From the NCBI RefSeq assembly GCF_002261425.1, contig NZ_NEVJ01000001.1, positions 310,001 through 374,000 on the forward strand: 64,000 nt of DNA, written 5' to 3'. Shown here one piece after another: positions 24,663-32,940 of the stretch. The notes below the pieces were generated by a model. The model was given only the letters and a program-made list of their open reading frames with translations. It made no database searches and was not told the DNA's origin. Position numbers and translations under genes: made by a program. This DNA comes from Bordetella genomosp. 9 (lineage in GTDB: Bacteria; Pseudomonadota; Gammaproteobacteria; Burkholderiales; Burkholderiaceae_B). Every line of letters starts with the position of its first letter. Within the stretch, counting starts at the first letter, position 1.

Positions 24663-25411
24663 TACTGCGCTCCGGGCAGCGGCGCGCGGATCGCGTCGAT
24701 GCTGAAGGACTGCGCGGCGAGCTTCTGTGCTTGTTGTTCCATGAGCGCTTTTTCAGCCTGCAGTTGGCGGCTCAGGGCATCCGCCCGCATCTGGTCGGCC
24801 TGGATGTTGGCCTGTTCGACCAGGAGCCTAGCCTGTAGGTCCGAGATGGCTTTCGGATCGGTGGTCAGGTTGATCTGGGACTGAAGGTTGTCCAGCTGCT
24901 GCAGGCGCGCCGTCGTGCCCGACTGAGCCGATTCAAGCAGCGCCTTGGTACGCACGGCAAGATCCTCGGCGCGCTGATCCAGCGCCCGCCGGTCAACCAT
25001 GTAGTTCCCGGACAGCCTCTCCTCGTTCATGATGCGCTGGGTGGAGCTTTCGAGGGAGCCGAGACTGTTGCTTCCCCGCCTCAAGATCGACTGCACATCG
25101 CTTGGCAGCGTGCTGCGGATGGAGGGATCGTTCAGAATCTCCCCGAGATTACGCGTGCCAGTGATTGCCGCATAACGCCGCTGGGCATTTTCGAGCTGGT
25201 CCTTGAGGACCGCAATTTGTTCGGTGTACTTCGCGATGTCCTCGATGTGATTGAGGGCGTTTTGCGCGAGATTCGCCGCGTCCACAGTGGGAATCCCGGT
25301 AGCCTGAGCGCGCAATGCTGCATTGGCCAGGAGAATCAGCATCATGGCTTGGGCGCAGCGCGCGCGCCAGGCAGAGAGGCGTTTGGGTCGGTAGTTCAGG
25401 GTGGCTTGCAT
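24662..25411 (-). CDS. virB5: VirB5 minor pilin/adhesin
   Basis: 249 aa from ATG 25411 (GGAG 8 nt upstream). A basic N-terminus and hydrophobic segment (CAQAMMLILLANAALRAQA) form a signal peptide. The mature part is helical and rich in Ala, Gln and Leu, with the VirB5/TrwJ pattern GIPTVDAANLAQNALNHIEDIAKYTEQIAVLKDQLENAQ and a long C-terminal coiled coil (about 165-235). VirB5 caps the conjugative pilus and contacts recipients. An open stretch upstream of the chosen start overlaps virB4 and is not supported. Confidence 0.88.
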   Translation of the reverse strand: MQATLNYRPKRLSAWRARCAQAMMLILLANAALRAQATGIPTVDAANLAQNALNHIEDIAKYTEQIAVLKDQLENAQRRYAAITGTRNLGEILNDPSIRSTLPSDVQSILRRGSNSLGSLESSTQRIMNEERLSGNYMVDRRALDQRAEDLAVRTKALLESAQSGTTARLQQLDNLQSQINLTTDPKAISDLQARLLVEQANIQADQMRADALSRQLQAEKALMEQQAQKLAAQSFSIDAIRAPLPGAQ

Positions 25412-25412
25412 T

Positions 25413-27872
25413 TCACGTTCTCCCCGCCTCTCGGGCGCGTTGAAGATATAGAGGTAGCCATTGGTCCGGCGCTGGACCACGTTCGGCCATAGCGGCTTCG
25501 GCCAGGGCCGCCATGTCGGTCGACCCGGAGAAGACCAATAAGGCTTCCGGGCAAAGGCTCAGATCAAGTTCCGCGGTGACAGTCGATTCGCCTTGTTTGA
25601 CGATGAATTGCCGCGAGAACTCACCCAGTTCGCCCACCATGTTGAATTCGGCCGTGGTGAGCTTGAAACCGTCGATGTATTCGTCGGCCGTACCTTTGGG
25701 ATTGGCCAGGTACAACGCGGTCGCCGATTGCTGGATGAGCGACCGTCCCACCGGATTGGCGAGAATCGCATCGGGTTCCTGGGTGGCGAAGATGAATACG
25801 CCATTGTCTTTCCGGATGGTGCGGCTCTCGTTCTGCATCATTTCCTGGAAGAACGGCACTTTCAGCGGATGCTGGACTTCGTCGAAGCAGTAGACGAAGC
25901 GCCGGCCGTCGATCATTTGCCGCGTGCGGTACAGCAGGTACGTAAGCGCGGCATCCCGGATCGCGCCTTGCTCCAGGAACTCTGTCAGATCAAAGCCGAA
26001 CAGGTCGGTGTCGGACAGGTCCAGCTCGTCTCGCGCGTTATCGAAGACCCAGCCGTTCTCATGCCCTTGGCACCAGCGTTCCAGTTTGTCCCGCAGGCTG
26101 AGCCTGCCGTCCCGGCTGGGCGCGGCAGGCAGGAACTGCAGTAGCGTGGTCAGGCGTCGGTCTTTCATATCAATGAAGTCCACGAGCTTTTGCACGGCGC
26201 CGGCGATTTCCCGTTGCTCGGTGAGATTCGCGGCCTGTTCACCCTCGGCTGCGAGCTGCACGGTGAGCTTGCGCATGAAGGCGACGTTCCTCGCCGTGGG
26301 GGACAGCTGCAGGTAGTTCCAGCCGGTCGGCTGTCCCAGTTGCAGCGGAAAGTACTTGCCGCCCATCGCCATGATGGCGACCTGCAGCCCCCGGTCCTTG
26401 TCGAACACAGCGCCCGTATAGCCGAACTTGCGGGCCTGGGTGAGCAGATGACCCAGGAGGACCGTCTTGCCCGTGCCGGACTGTCCGATGATGGACGTGT
26501 TGCCTAGGCGCCGCTTTCCCGTTTCATCCGCGTCGACGAGCGACGCGTGGAAGTTCAGGTAGTAGGGTGTGCCGCCGGCAGTCTTGAGCATCGTGACCGC
26601 AGGCCCCCAGGGGTTGCCGCTCGGCTTGCCGAACAGGTAATTGTGCAGCGATGAGAACGACAGGAAGTTCTGCGAGGTGATGGTGGCAGGCCTGGGGCGC
26701 CAACGCCAATTCGCCGGCAACTGCGCATAGAAGGCCGCGATGAGCGCCCGATCCACCAGCCGCCCGATGATTTCGCGGTCGGCGAGCGTGTGGATCACGT
26801 CGGCAGCGTTGCGCAGTGTCTCTTCGCTGTCCTCTCCGTATACGGCCACAGTGGCGTGATGATCTCCCATCACGAAGGCGCCTGCGCGCAGTTGGTCGCG
26901 TGCCTTCTTCAGATCCGCGATTTGGGATTCAGAATAGTCCTTGGAATCCTCCAGCCATTTGATCTGCCGGGTCAAGGCGGCCAAGCCGTCGGACAGTGAC
27001 AACGATCCGAAGGACTGGGTGAGCACGAACTCGAAGGGCAGTTTCATCAGCCGGTTCAGATGCCCCGGCTTCGTGGCATTGCAGTACTCGCGGATCTCGA
27101 CCATGCAGAAGCGCCGCGACCAATTCGTGCCCCGTACTTCCGCCTGGTCTCCAGGGGAAGCGAAGAACGGACGCGCGGCAGGCAGGTAGCTGGACAGCTT
27201 AGCTTCGAGTGCCGGGACCGGTTCGGTCTTTCCGTTGAGGAGGAAGCCAAAGAATTCGGCTGGCTCGGAAAAGCGGCCCGTGTAGCGGGTGGCGTCGATC
27301 GGGCGCTCCGGGTCCGTCGTGTCACGCTCGACGATGGAAAGCAAATCCGGGCTGTAGCGACGCAGGGCGCTCCCGAGTTTCCGATTGATGTCGTCCAGCT
27401 GCTCGATGGCCTGCGCCTGCCAGGCATGCACATCCCTGGCCGTGCGTTTCTCAAAGCGCGACAGCATACGCAGCGCAGGGTCGACGTTCGCGCGAACGAT
27501 CACCGTCAGGTACAGATCGTTGACCATGGGTGGTTTGCCGACGAAGGTGCGCCGGTATGCGGCATCGTGCGATTCGGAGAACGAGTCGGGATAGGCGCTT
27601 TCTGGGTATTCCTGTACGCGTCGACGCACGAGATGCGTCCACATGCCGAACCCGGCCGGAAAGCCTTTGATGATGTTGTTCAGTTCATCGAGCCAGGTGC
27701 ACAGTTCGTGATCGGCGTAGCCTTCGAAGGTTCGTCCGCCAATTCGCCATACGGAAAGGTACTCCCAATTGCGGGTAACGATGATCGTTGGCGTGACATG
27801 GCGCGAATACGGTACGAGATCGCCCATGTCGCGCTCGTGCGCGGGTGCCTGAGGGGAGGTAGGAGCCTTCAT
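25413..27872 (-). CDS. virB4: VirB4 T4SS ATPase
   Basis: 819 aa. The N-terminal CagE/TrbE domain is followed by an ATPase with Walker A GQSGTGKT at about 463-470, Walker B FVYCFDEVQHPLK and the IFATQEPDAIL stretch. VirB4 is the most conserved channel ATPase and powers pilus assembly and substrate passage. The ATG at 27872 overlaps the virB3 stop (ATGA). The gene ends 1 nt before the virB5 start codon, so B3-B4-B5-B6 form one tightly packed unit. Confidence 0.94.
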   Translation of the reverse strand: MKAPTSPQAPAHERDMGDLVPYSRHVTPTIIVTRNWEYLSVWRIGGRTFEGYADHELCTWLDELNNIIKGFPAGFGMWTHLVRRRVQEYPESAYPDSFSESHDAAYRRTFVGKPPMVNDLYLTVIVRANVDPALRMLSRFEKRTARDVHAWQAQAIEQLDDINRKLGSALRRYSPDLLSIVERDTTDPERPIDATRYTGRFSEPAEFFGFLLNGKTEPVPALEAKLSSYLPAARPFFASPGDQAEVRGTNWSRRFCMVEIREYCNATKPGHLNRLMKLPFEFVLTQSFGSLSLSDGLAALTRQIKWLEDSKDYSESQIADLKKARDQLRAGAFVMGDHHATVAVYGEDSEETLRNAADVIHTLADREIIGRLVDRALIAAFYAQLPANWRWRPRPATITSQNFLSFSSLHNYLFGKPSGNPWGPAVTMLKTAGGTPYYLNFHASLVDADETGKRRLGNTSIIGQSGTGKTVLLGHLLTQARKFGYTGAVFDKDRGLQVAIMAMGGKYFPLQLGQPTGWNYLQLSPTARNVAFMRKLTVQLAAEGEQAANLTEQREIAGAVQKLVDFIDMKDRRLTTLLQFLPAAPSRDGRLSLRDKLERWCQGHENGWVFDNARDELDLSDTDLFGFDLTEFLEQGAIRDAALTYLLYRTRQMIDGRRFVYCFDEVQHPLKVPFFQEMMQNESRTIRKDNGVFIFATQEPDAILANPVGRSLIQQSATALYLANPKGTADEYIDGFKLTTAEFNMVGELGEFSRQFIVKQGESTVTAELDLSLCPEALLVFSGSTDMAALAEAAMAERGPAPDQWLPLYLQRAREAGRT

Positions 27873-28261
27873 CGGTATCTTTTGGACGCCCACCGCGCCC
27901 AAGGGCGTCGAGGGCTATAGGCAAGAGGAGAGTAGGAAACCGCGCCCCAATACCGCTTGTTCCGTGCGAGGAACTTGGTTTTGAGCCACAGTTCCCACGT
28001 CCAGAAGGCGCGATCGTCCTGCCGGCTGATGACGGCCATAATGGGGTAGAGGATGGGGAATAGCAGCCAGCCGTAGACGGTGAACATCGCTACGACGACG
28101 ACCAGCATGACCAGGCCGACAAAGGCGCGTGTCGGTACGCCGCCTTTGATGGTCGCGACCCGCGTCGCTCCCTTGAAGAGAGGGTAGTGGTTGGGCGGGA
28201 CGGAAGACGCCGCGACAAGGGGTTGCGACTCCCGACGGTCCTGGCTTGTCGGGCTCTTCAT
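27869..28261 (-). CDS. virB3: VirB3 inner-membrane protein
   Basis: 130 aa from ATG 28261, longer than many VirB3. It has PNHYPLFKGATRVATIKGGVPTRAFVGLVMLVVVVAMFTVYGWLLFPILYPIMAVISRQDDRAFW: the family signature of a cytoplasmic lead, a hydrophobic pair (about 48-80), then RQDDRAFW and a basic tail. VirB3 works with VirB4 and VirB6 in the inner-membrane complex. Start and stop overlap virB2 and virB4 by 4 nt each (ATGA), which fixes both ends. Confidence 0.9.
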   Translation of the reverse strand: MKSPTSQDRRESQPLVAASSVPPNHYPLFKGATRVATIKGGVPTRAFVGLVMLVVVVAMFTVYGWLLFPILYPIMAVISRQDDRAFWTWELWLKTKFLARNKRYWGAVSYSPLAYSPRRPWARWASKRYR

Positions 28262-28542
28262 CCGAACACCACCTTGATGATGCCGCCGGCGACGGCGCCC
28301 GCGAAGATCACGCCGCCAACCCACTGGTACATGGTGTCTTTGCGGATGATGTCCATCGAGTAGAGCAGGCCGACGATACCGCCGGCGGACAGGCAGATGA
28401 CGGGGATGATGATCCAGAGCCAGTCGTTGATGTTCTGTGCATCGCTGGTCGCTTTCTCCAGGCCCTGGGCTATCGCCTGAATAGGCACGCCGACAAGGAA
28501 TGTTGAGATGATCATAAAGAAGGGGAGTGGCGAGAAAGGCAT
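28258..28542 (-). CDS. virB2: VirB2 major pilin of the T4SS
   Basis: 94 aa. The signal peptide (MPFSPLPFFMIISTFLVGVPIQAIAQ) ends near residue 26, and the mature protein has two hydrophobic helices (about 38-60, WIIIPVICLSAGGIVGLLYS, and 72-92, VGGVIFAGAVAGGIIKVV), the layout of VirB2/TrbC pilins. GGAG lies 8 nt before the ATG. Upstream frame extension reaches into virB1 and is not credible. A KorB-like operator lies in the gap before the gene, so this could be a controlled promoter point. Confidence 0.88.
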   Translation of the reverse strand: MPFSPLPFFMIISTFLVGVPIQAIAQGLEKATSDAQNINDWLWIIIPVICLSAGGIVGLLYSMDIIRKDTMYQWVGGVIFAGAVAGGIIKVVFG

Positions 28543-28656
28543 AAGAGAGACTCCATGAAGAAGCTGCCGAACGGTTAATTGGCGCTGGATTGGAAGAACG
28601 GATTTGATGACGGCTCTCGCCGGCAGGCGTGCCGAAGAGGATCCGCGTGGTGCGTT

Positions 28657-28669
28657 TTTAGCGGCTAAC
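28657..28669. promoter_or_regulatory. KorB-like operator between virB1 and virB2
   Basis: TTTAGCGGCTAAC matches the IncP KorB operator TTTAGCSGCTAAA at 12 of 13 positions and keeps the GC-centred dyad. It lies in the 130-bp virB1-virB2 gap, 115 bp upstream of the virB2 ATG. The element encodes a large ParB/KorB-like protein at 0.3-2.3 kb that could bind it. Confidence 0.4.
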
Positions 28670-28672
28670 CGT

Positions 28673-29356
28673 CTACGGGGCAGGACTCGGGGGCGGTGAC
28701 CGACGCGCGGGGACAGGGTTGCCAAAGACGCGTGGCGCCGGTTTGCCGAAAGCATCCCGCCTAGGCGCCTCGAAGGCATCGGCGCGTGGCGCGGCGAACG
28801 CCCCGGGCTGCGCGGATGTCATGGCCCCGCTGTCTTCGACGTCGGCATCGGCGGCGGCGCCAGGGCCGGGCTTAGGGCCCGGTACCCTGGCGATGGGCGG
28901 AACGGGTAGTCCCGCGCCGGCAATGACCTGGCTGACATAGCCGTTGGAGAATCCGTCGGTCAGGTTGCCCGTGTTGTAGCAGCTGAAGGCTGCATACAGC
29001 GCCCGCTGACCGGGTCCATACTGCTTCGCCGCACGTTGATAGCAATCCACGAGAACTCGCTGAGCGGCGGCCAGATTCGTGCATGGGTCGAAGATGGACT
29101 CGGGTGTGACACCCAGCCATTTCCAGTTGCGCACATTGATCTGTCCGTAGCCGACGTCGAAGTTGACGCCTTGGCGGATCAGGTCCCGGACCACATTGAC
29201 CGCTTCCTGGCGGGATTTCGGACGAATGCTCCGATGTGGCGAGGCGTTGACACCGATCGCCAGCGGATCGAACCCGGATTCGTGACGGACAACGGCGCTC
29301 AACGTCGAGATGTGGACCGCCGGCGCACAGGCGCGGGCGAGGGTGGGGAAGTCCAT
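28673..29356 (-). CDS. virB1: VirB1 lytic transglycosylase
   Basis: 227 aa from ATG 29356. A SLT-like domain with HESGFDPLAIGVN (catalytic-type Glu26), FDVGYGQINVRNWKWLG and YAAFSCYNTGN, the GYGQI and AxxxYNxG marks of VirB1-type enzymes. A Pro/Ala-rich tail follows (about 155-227). It cleaves peptidoglycan to let the channel pass. No clear signal peptide is present, which is often the case in annotated VirB1 homologues. It lies 4 nt after the TrbM-like gene. Confidence 0.9.
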   Translation of the reverse strand: MDFPTLARACAPAVHISTLSAVVRHESGFDPLAIGVNASPHRSIRPKSRQEAVNVVRDLIRQGVNFDVGYGQINVRNWKWLGVTPESIFDPCTNLAAAQRVLVDCYQRAAKQYGPGQRALYAAFSCYNTGNLTDGFSNGYVSQVIAGAGLPVPPIARVPGPKPGPGAAADADVEDSGAMTSAQPGAFAAPRADAFEAPRRDAFGKPAPRVFGNPVPARRSPPPSPAP

Positions 29357-29360
29357 CGCA

Positions 29361-29972
29361 TCAGTTCCCGCCGGACGAGCTTTCTTGCTGCGCTTTCCGG
29401 TCGGCCAGCGCCTGTTCGTACTTGGCAAGCTCGCTGTCGTAGTCTTGTGCTTGCACCCAATACCCGCCGTCTTCGGGCTTGCCTACATACCGTGGGAGCG
29501 TGTCGCCGAGGTCTGTGTAAGCGTTGCCGACATATAGCCTGCAGTAGCTCGGCATTCGATCGGAAATGTACGTTGGCCCGGAGCCATAGTCGCCGCCGTG
29601 TCCAGTATTGACGGCCAGAGCGGAGTTCAGGTACTTGGCATCACAACGGCCCGCTCCGTTCGAGATGGCCTGGACCAGATCGCTCATTTCCTTCGAGTCG
29701 TTGGATGCGGGACATTGCTTCAGAAAATCCCGGCGAGCGTCCAAAGTGTCGGAGAGCTTCTTCTTGTTGATTCCGAAGTATCGGGACAGCGCTGGATCAC
29801 ACTCGTCGGGCCGTTTGCCGCTGGATAGGCAGAGCAGCGCCTCGCAAGCCAGGCGGGTATCGCCGGTAAGCAGATCGGCGTCCATGTTGGGTGTCTGCGC
29901 TAGAGCGGGATATAGGCCCGGTACGACGGTAAGAATGAAGAATGTCGTGAGGCGTTGCAGTAGGGATCGCAT
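29361..29972 (-). CDS. trbM: TrbM/KikA-like exported transfer protein
   Basis: 203 aa from ATG 29972, which has AGGAG 8 nt upstream. A signal peptide (RLTTFFILTVVPGLYPALAQ) precedes the TrbM/KikA pattern LTGDTRLACEALLCLSSGKRPDECDPALSRYFGI with its conserved cysteines. TrbM/KikA proteins are periplasmic accessory factors of IncP and IncN transfer systems. Later cysteines (QCPAS, RCDAK, SYCRLYVGNAY) support an oxidising, periplasmic location. It opens the VirB half of the cluster, directly after the pilus genes. Confidence 0.82.
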   Translation of the reverse strand: MRSLLQRLTTFFILTVVPGLYPALAQTPNMDADLLTGDTRLACEALLCLSSGKRPDECDPALSRYFGINKKKLSDTLDARRDFLKQCPASNDSKEMSDLVQAISNGAGRCDAKYLNSALAVNTGHGGDYGSGPTYISDRMPSYCRLYVGNAYTDLGDTLPRYVGKPEDGGYWVQAQDYDSELAKYEQALADRKAQQESSSGGN

Positions 29973-29988
29973 GGATGGCGCTCCTGAG

Positions 29989-30822
29989 TTACTGGCAGAT
30001 GTCGTAGCTGTTGGCACGACCATCTGTCTCCGCGACGACCGTGCAGTCCGTAACAGAGGTGAGGCGAACGACATGTGTACCTGGCACGCAAAAGTCGTTA
30101 TCGCCGCCGCTAGTGCTATCGCAGTTCCCGGTAAGGTTGGCTGTGCGCCCACCGTCCGACAGGAGGCAAGCGCCGTTAGGGTTCTTATCGAGAGATTCGC
30201 CTGGCGAAAGCAACTGCCCTGACCAAATAAAGCCATTGGAGCTTTCACCGCCTCCTGGAGTGGTCCCGGAGGCATAGGCGCAAACGAGCGTTGCAGTCGA
30301 GCGATCGATCGTTACGCCGAAGAGCGTGCCTTGGCCGACTTGCATTTGTTTTTCGATGCTGTCGGGCAGATTGCTGCCGAAGGTCTCACCATTCTCCGTA
30401 CCACGCACCTGGGCGAGCACTGTGCCAATGACACCTGAGGCCCGCGCGCGAGCGCAAGTGTTTTGCCATGCACCCCAAGGGTCGTACGCTACGTCATTGG
30501 CGTTGGCCTGCAAGATGTAGGCAGTGCGGTATCGGGTGCTGCTGCCGATGTAGCCCGCGGGGCAGGGCCCTGCCTCCGACTGCACAACGGCGCGCCGGCA
30601 GCCGCCGAAGACGGTGTGCCAGGCGTATTCCGCATTGCAACCGCCCGGCGGCAGCGGCGCTCCCTGGTTGATCTGGATCACCATGTGTGTCAGGTCGGTC
30701 TTGAGCTGCACGTCCGCCTGATTGCCGGTAGGCGCATTGGCGGCATCGGTGTGGATCGAGGTGAACAGCATGGCGAGGGCGAGCAAGAGCGCGCCCCAGC
30801 GCCTGAAGGCGTCGAGCTTCAT
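29989..30822 (-). CDS. Secreted cysteine-rich protein of the pilus/T4SS cluster
   Basis: 277 aa. A signal peptide (about 1-28, WGALLLALAMLFTSIHTDAA) is followed by a soluble region with many cysteines (GGCNAEYAW, GGCRRAVV, GPCPAGYIG, NTCARARA, ATLVCAYASG, GACLLSD, GNCDSTSGGDNDFCVPG, TDCTV, DICQ). GGAG lies 7 nt before the ATG. It lies between pilV and trbM, so a role at the pilus tip or in recipient contact is reasonable. I do not recognise a family. Confidence 0.65.
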   Translation of the reverse strand: MKLDAFRRWGALLLALAMLFTSIHTDAANAPTGNQADVQLKTDLTHMVIQINQGAPLPPGGCNAEYAWHTVFGGCRRAVVQSEAGPCPAGYIGSSTRYRTAYILQANANDVAYDPWGAWQNTCARARASGVIGTVLAQVRGTENGETFGSNLPDSIEKQMQVGQGTLFGVTIDRSTATLVCAYASGTTPGGGESSNGFIWSGQLLSPGESLDKNPNGACLLSDGGRTANLTGNCDSTSGGDNDFCVPGTHVVRLTSVTDCTVVAETDGRANSYDICQ

Positions 30823-30883
30823 TGATTTCTCCGGAGGGAAAGTCGCCGCGGCGGCGCGCGGTGGCCTGTTGCTGGGCGGAACC

Positions 30884-32164
30884 CTAGCGCTTGCAGCCTT
30901 GAATGACGGCCGCGCGAGCGTTCAGGTCGCCTGGGGTAATGACAACGCGGTCGGCAGTGACGGCCACGCTCTGGGCCACGTGCACGAAGCTGGACCCCGC
31001 GTTCTGAAAGTTGCCCGCGAAGGAGCCGTTCACCGAGACCGAACCCGCCGCATTGACCGAGCCTGAGCCCTGGATGGTGCCGCCCACGGTGCCGGCGACA
31101 TTGACGTCGGCGCCCGTAACCTTCACGTCCGCGGCCTGCAGCGAGACGTAGCGCCAGGCGGTCAGCCCGGGCGGGCAGACCAGCGGCGTGACGGCTGCAT
31201 TGTTGGGCAGGTTGCCGAGTACGCCGGTGACCGTGTGGTCGGTCGCGGAGAACCAGGTCTTGTTCACGCAGACTGCGAGCAGCTTGTCGGCCGTCGAGGC
31301 ATACAGCCCCTCCGGCTCGCACGCCGCGCCCGGGACGACGGCGGTATTGAGCAGCAAACCCTTGTTGCTCTGGATGGTCTGATCTACGGTCAGCGTGTTG
31401 TGCAGCGTGACCGGTCGTGTTTCGCCATGGCGTACGAATTGATTGAAGGGCGTCGCGTTCAGGCCGGCCGCGAGCACCGCATGGCCCGGTTGCGTGCCGA
31501 AGTCGAACCAGGTTCGCGGCACGTTCAGAAGCGGTCCCTGCACAGTGGCGCCGCCCAGTGCATCGTGGCCGCCATATCCGGCCGAGGCGAGCAGCACCTG
31601 GCCCAGCAGGCTGGGGGAGAACTTGCTGCGCCGGCCGGCCGGGGGGGCGCAGGTGTCGTTCTGGCGCAAGCTGCGCTCGTCGCTGATGGGGTGGCATGTG
31701 TACACGTATGCGCTGGTCTCGCAGGTGTCGCCTGGGCACGTTCCCTGGCGCACCAGGGCAAAGCGGACGACGTCGCCCAGCACCGGATAGCGCTGCGTGC
31801 TGGCCGGCAGCAGATTCAGCTTCACGAGATCGGCCACGCCGCCTCGCGCAACCTGTGCATCGGCTACACCGACCCAGCCGATGTCGGGCGGGGTGGGATA
31901 GATCCCCGCAGGGGCGCCGCTGGTGTCGACGTTGTTCAACCAGGCTTCGTACTTGACCTGCAGGTCGACGACCGCGCCGCGGACTTGCATGAGGTAGCGG
32001 CCGGTATTGTCGGCGGCCGCATCATCCAGCCGACGCTTGATCTGGCCCGCCGCGATGATGGAGGCCAGCGTGGTCAGCAGGATCGCGATTACGACCGTCA
32101 TGAGCGCGAAGCCGCGTTGACGCGAGGCCGGGCGCGCGTGCCGGAATAGCGGTAGGGGTGGCAT
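30884..32164 (-). CDS. pilV: PilV minor pilin (type IVb pilus)
   Basis: 426 aa from ATG 32164 (AGGA 5 nt upstream). The prepilin signal is RQRG18-F19 followed by a hydrophobic helix ALMTVVIAILLTTLASIIAAG without Glu5. The central shufflon-type PilV region includes QSNKGLLLNTAVVPGAACEPEG and a glycine-rich repeat (DVNVAGTVGGTIQGSGSVNAAGSVSVNGSF). In R64-type pili PilV is the tip adhesin that selects recipients. No inverted shufflon segments or Rci recombinase are visible, so the C-terminus appears fixed. Confidence 0.85.
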   Translation of the reverse strand: MPPLPLFRHARPASRQRGFALMTVVIAILLTTLASIIAAGQIKRRLDDAAADNTGRYLMQVRGAVVDLQVKYEAWLNNVDTSGAPAGIYPTPPDIGWVGVADAQVARGGVADLVKLNLLPASTQRYPVLGDVVRFALVRQGTCPGDTCETSAYVYTCHPISDERSLRQNDTCAPPAGRRSKFSPSLLGQVLLASAGYGGHDALGGATVQGPLLNVPRTWFDFGTQPGHAVLAAGLNATPFNQFVRHGETRPVTLHNTLTVDQTIQSNKGLLLNTAVVPGAACEPEGLYASTADKLLAVCVNKTWFSATDHTVTGVLGNLPNNAAVTPLVCPPGLTAWRYVSLQAADVKVTGADVNVAGTVGGTIQGSGSVNAAGSVSVNGSFAGNFQNAGSSFVHVAQSVAVTADRVVITPGDLNARAAVIQGCKR

Positions 32165-32224
32165 GCGTCCTGGCTCTTCTGAGCGTTGCCCGCAAACGGA
32201 ACCTTGGTTGGCGAACACCGGGGA

Positions 32225-32851
32225 TTACCTCGTGGCGAACACGAAGGTGTTGGAGTCTCCCTTCGTGCAGAGATTCTGCGCCGTGACTGGGTTGTAGCTG
32301 CCGGTGTCGTTGTTGTCGCCCAGGGCTTTTACGGTAGTGCCATTCACACTCATCGTTTCCGATACCGCGTTCAGCGTGGACGCCAGGACGGGGCAGGCCT
32401 TGATGTTGACGTTGGTGAGCGTCAGGGAGAACGCGCTGCCCATCGCGCCGCCACCCAGAGCGGCCGGCGCCAGGGAGATCGTGCCATCGGTTCCCACGCC
32501 GCTGCCGCCCAGGCGGTGCGACACCGTTGTGTCGGAGACCTTGAAGACCGAGGAGTCCCGAAGTGCGGGAACGAGGTTCTGCTCGTTGCTGACGGCAGCG
32601 TATGGCGTGACCGAATCGCCTTCGCCCAGCACGCGGGTGCGGGACATAAAACGCTGTAGCTCGTCCGCGACGGCGGGCACGCGCATTTCGATCAACATGC
32701 CTTTGATAGCTGGCAACCCGATCACCGCGGCGATGATGATTATGACCAGGACGAGAGCCACCTCGCCTAGGGACATGAAACCGCGTTGACGGTGTAGCGA
32801 GTGCCGGGCGAGCGGTCGCCCGTACTGATTGTTGAACTGCATGGGCCTCAT
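32225..32851 (-). CDS. pilS: PilS major prepilin (type IVb pilus)
   Basis: 208 aa. The prepilin peptidase site is HRQRG24-F25, then MSLGEVALVLVIIIIAAVIGLPAIKG; the glutamate is at mature position 6 rather than the usual 5. The globular part has conserved Cys pairs (IKACPVL ... AQNLCTKGDS) as in type IVb pilins. GGAG lies 9 nt before the ATG. It is the main pilus subunit. No prepilin peptidase gene (PilU/PilD) is present in the window, so the host enzyme or a gene outside the window must process it. Confidence 0.85.
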   Translation of the reverse strand: MRPMQFNNQYGRPLARHSLHRQRGFMSLGEVALVLVIIIIAAVIGLPAIKGMLIEMRVPAVADELQRFMSRTRVLGEGDSVTPYAAVSNEQNLVPALRDSSVFKVSDTTVSHRLGGSGVGTDGTISLAPAALGGGAMGSAFSLTLTNVNIKACPVLASTLNAVSETMSVNGTTVKALGDNNDTGSYNPVTAQNLCTKGDSNTFVFATR

Positions 32852-32940
32852 TGGTCAGGACTCCAATTCTGTGAGTACATATCTATGAAAAGACCCTGCC
32901 GAAGCGGGGTCTTGATGGAAGTGACAACTGGGTCCTACGC

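Noticed and set aside
30884..32164. Shufflon at the 3' end of pilV
   Set aside because: No inverted 19-bp-type repeats and no second recombinase were seen; the only tyrosine recombinase is the integrase by tRNA-Leu.
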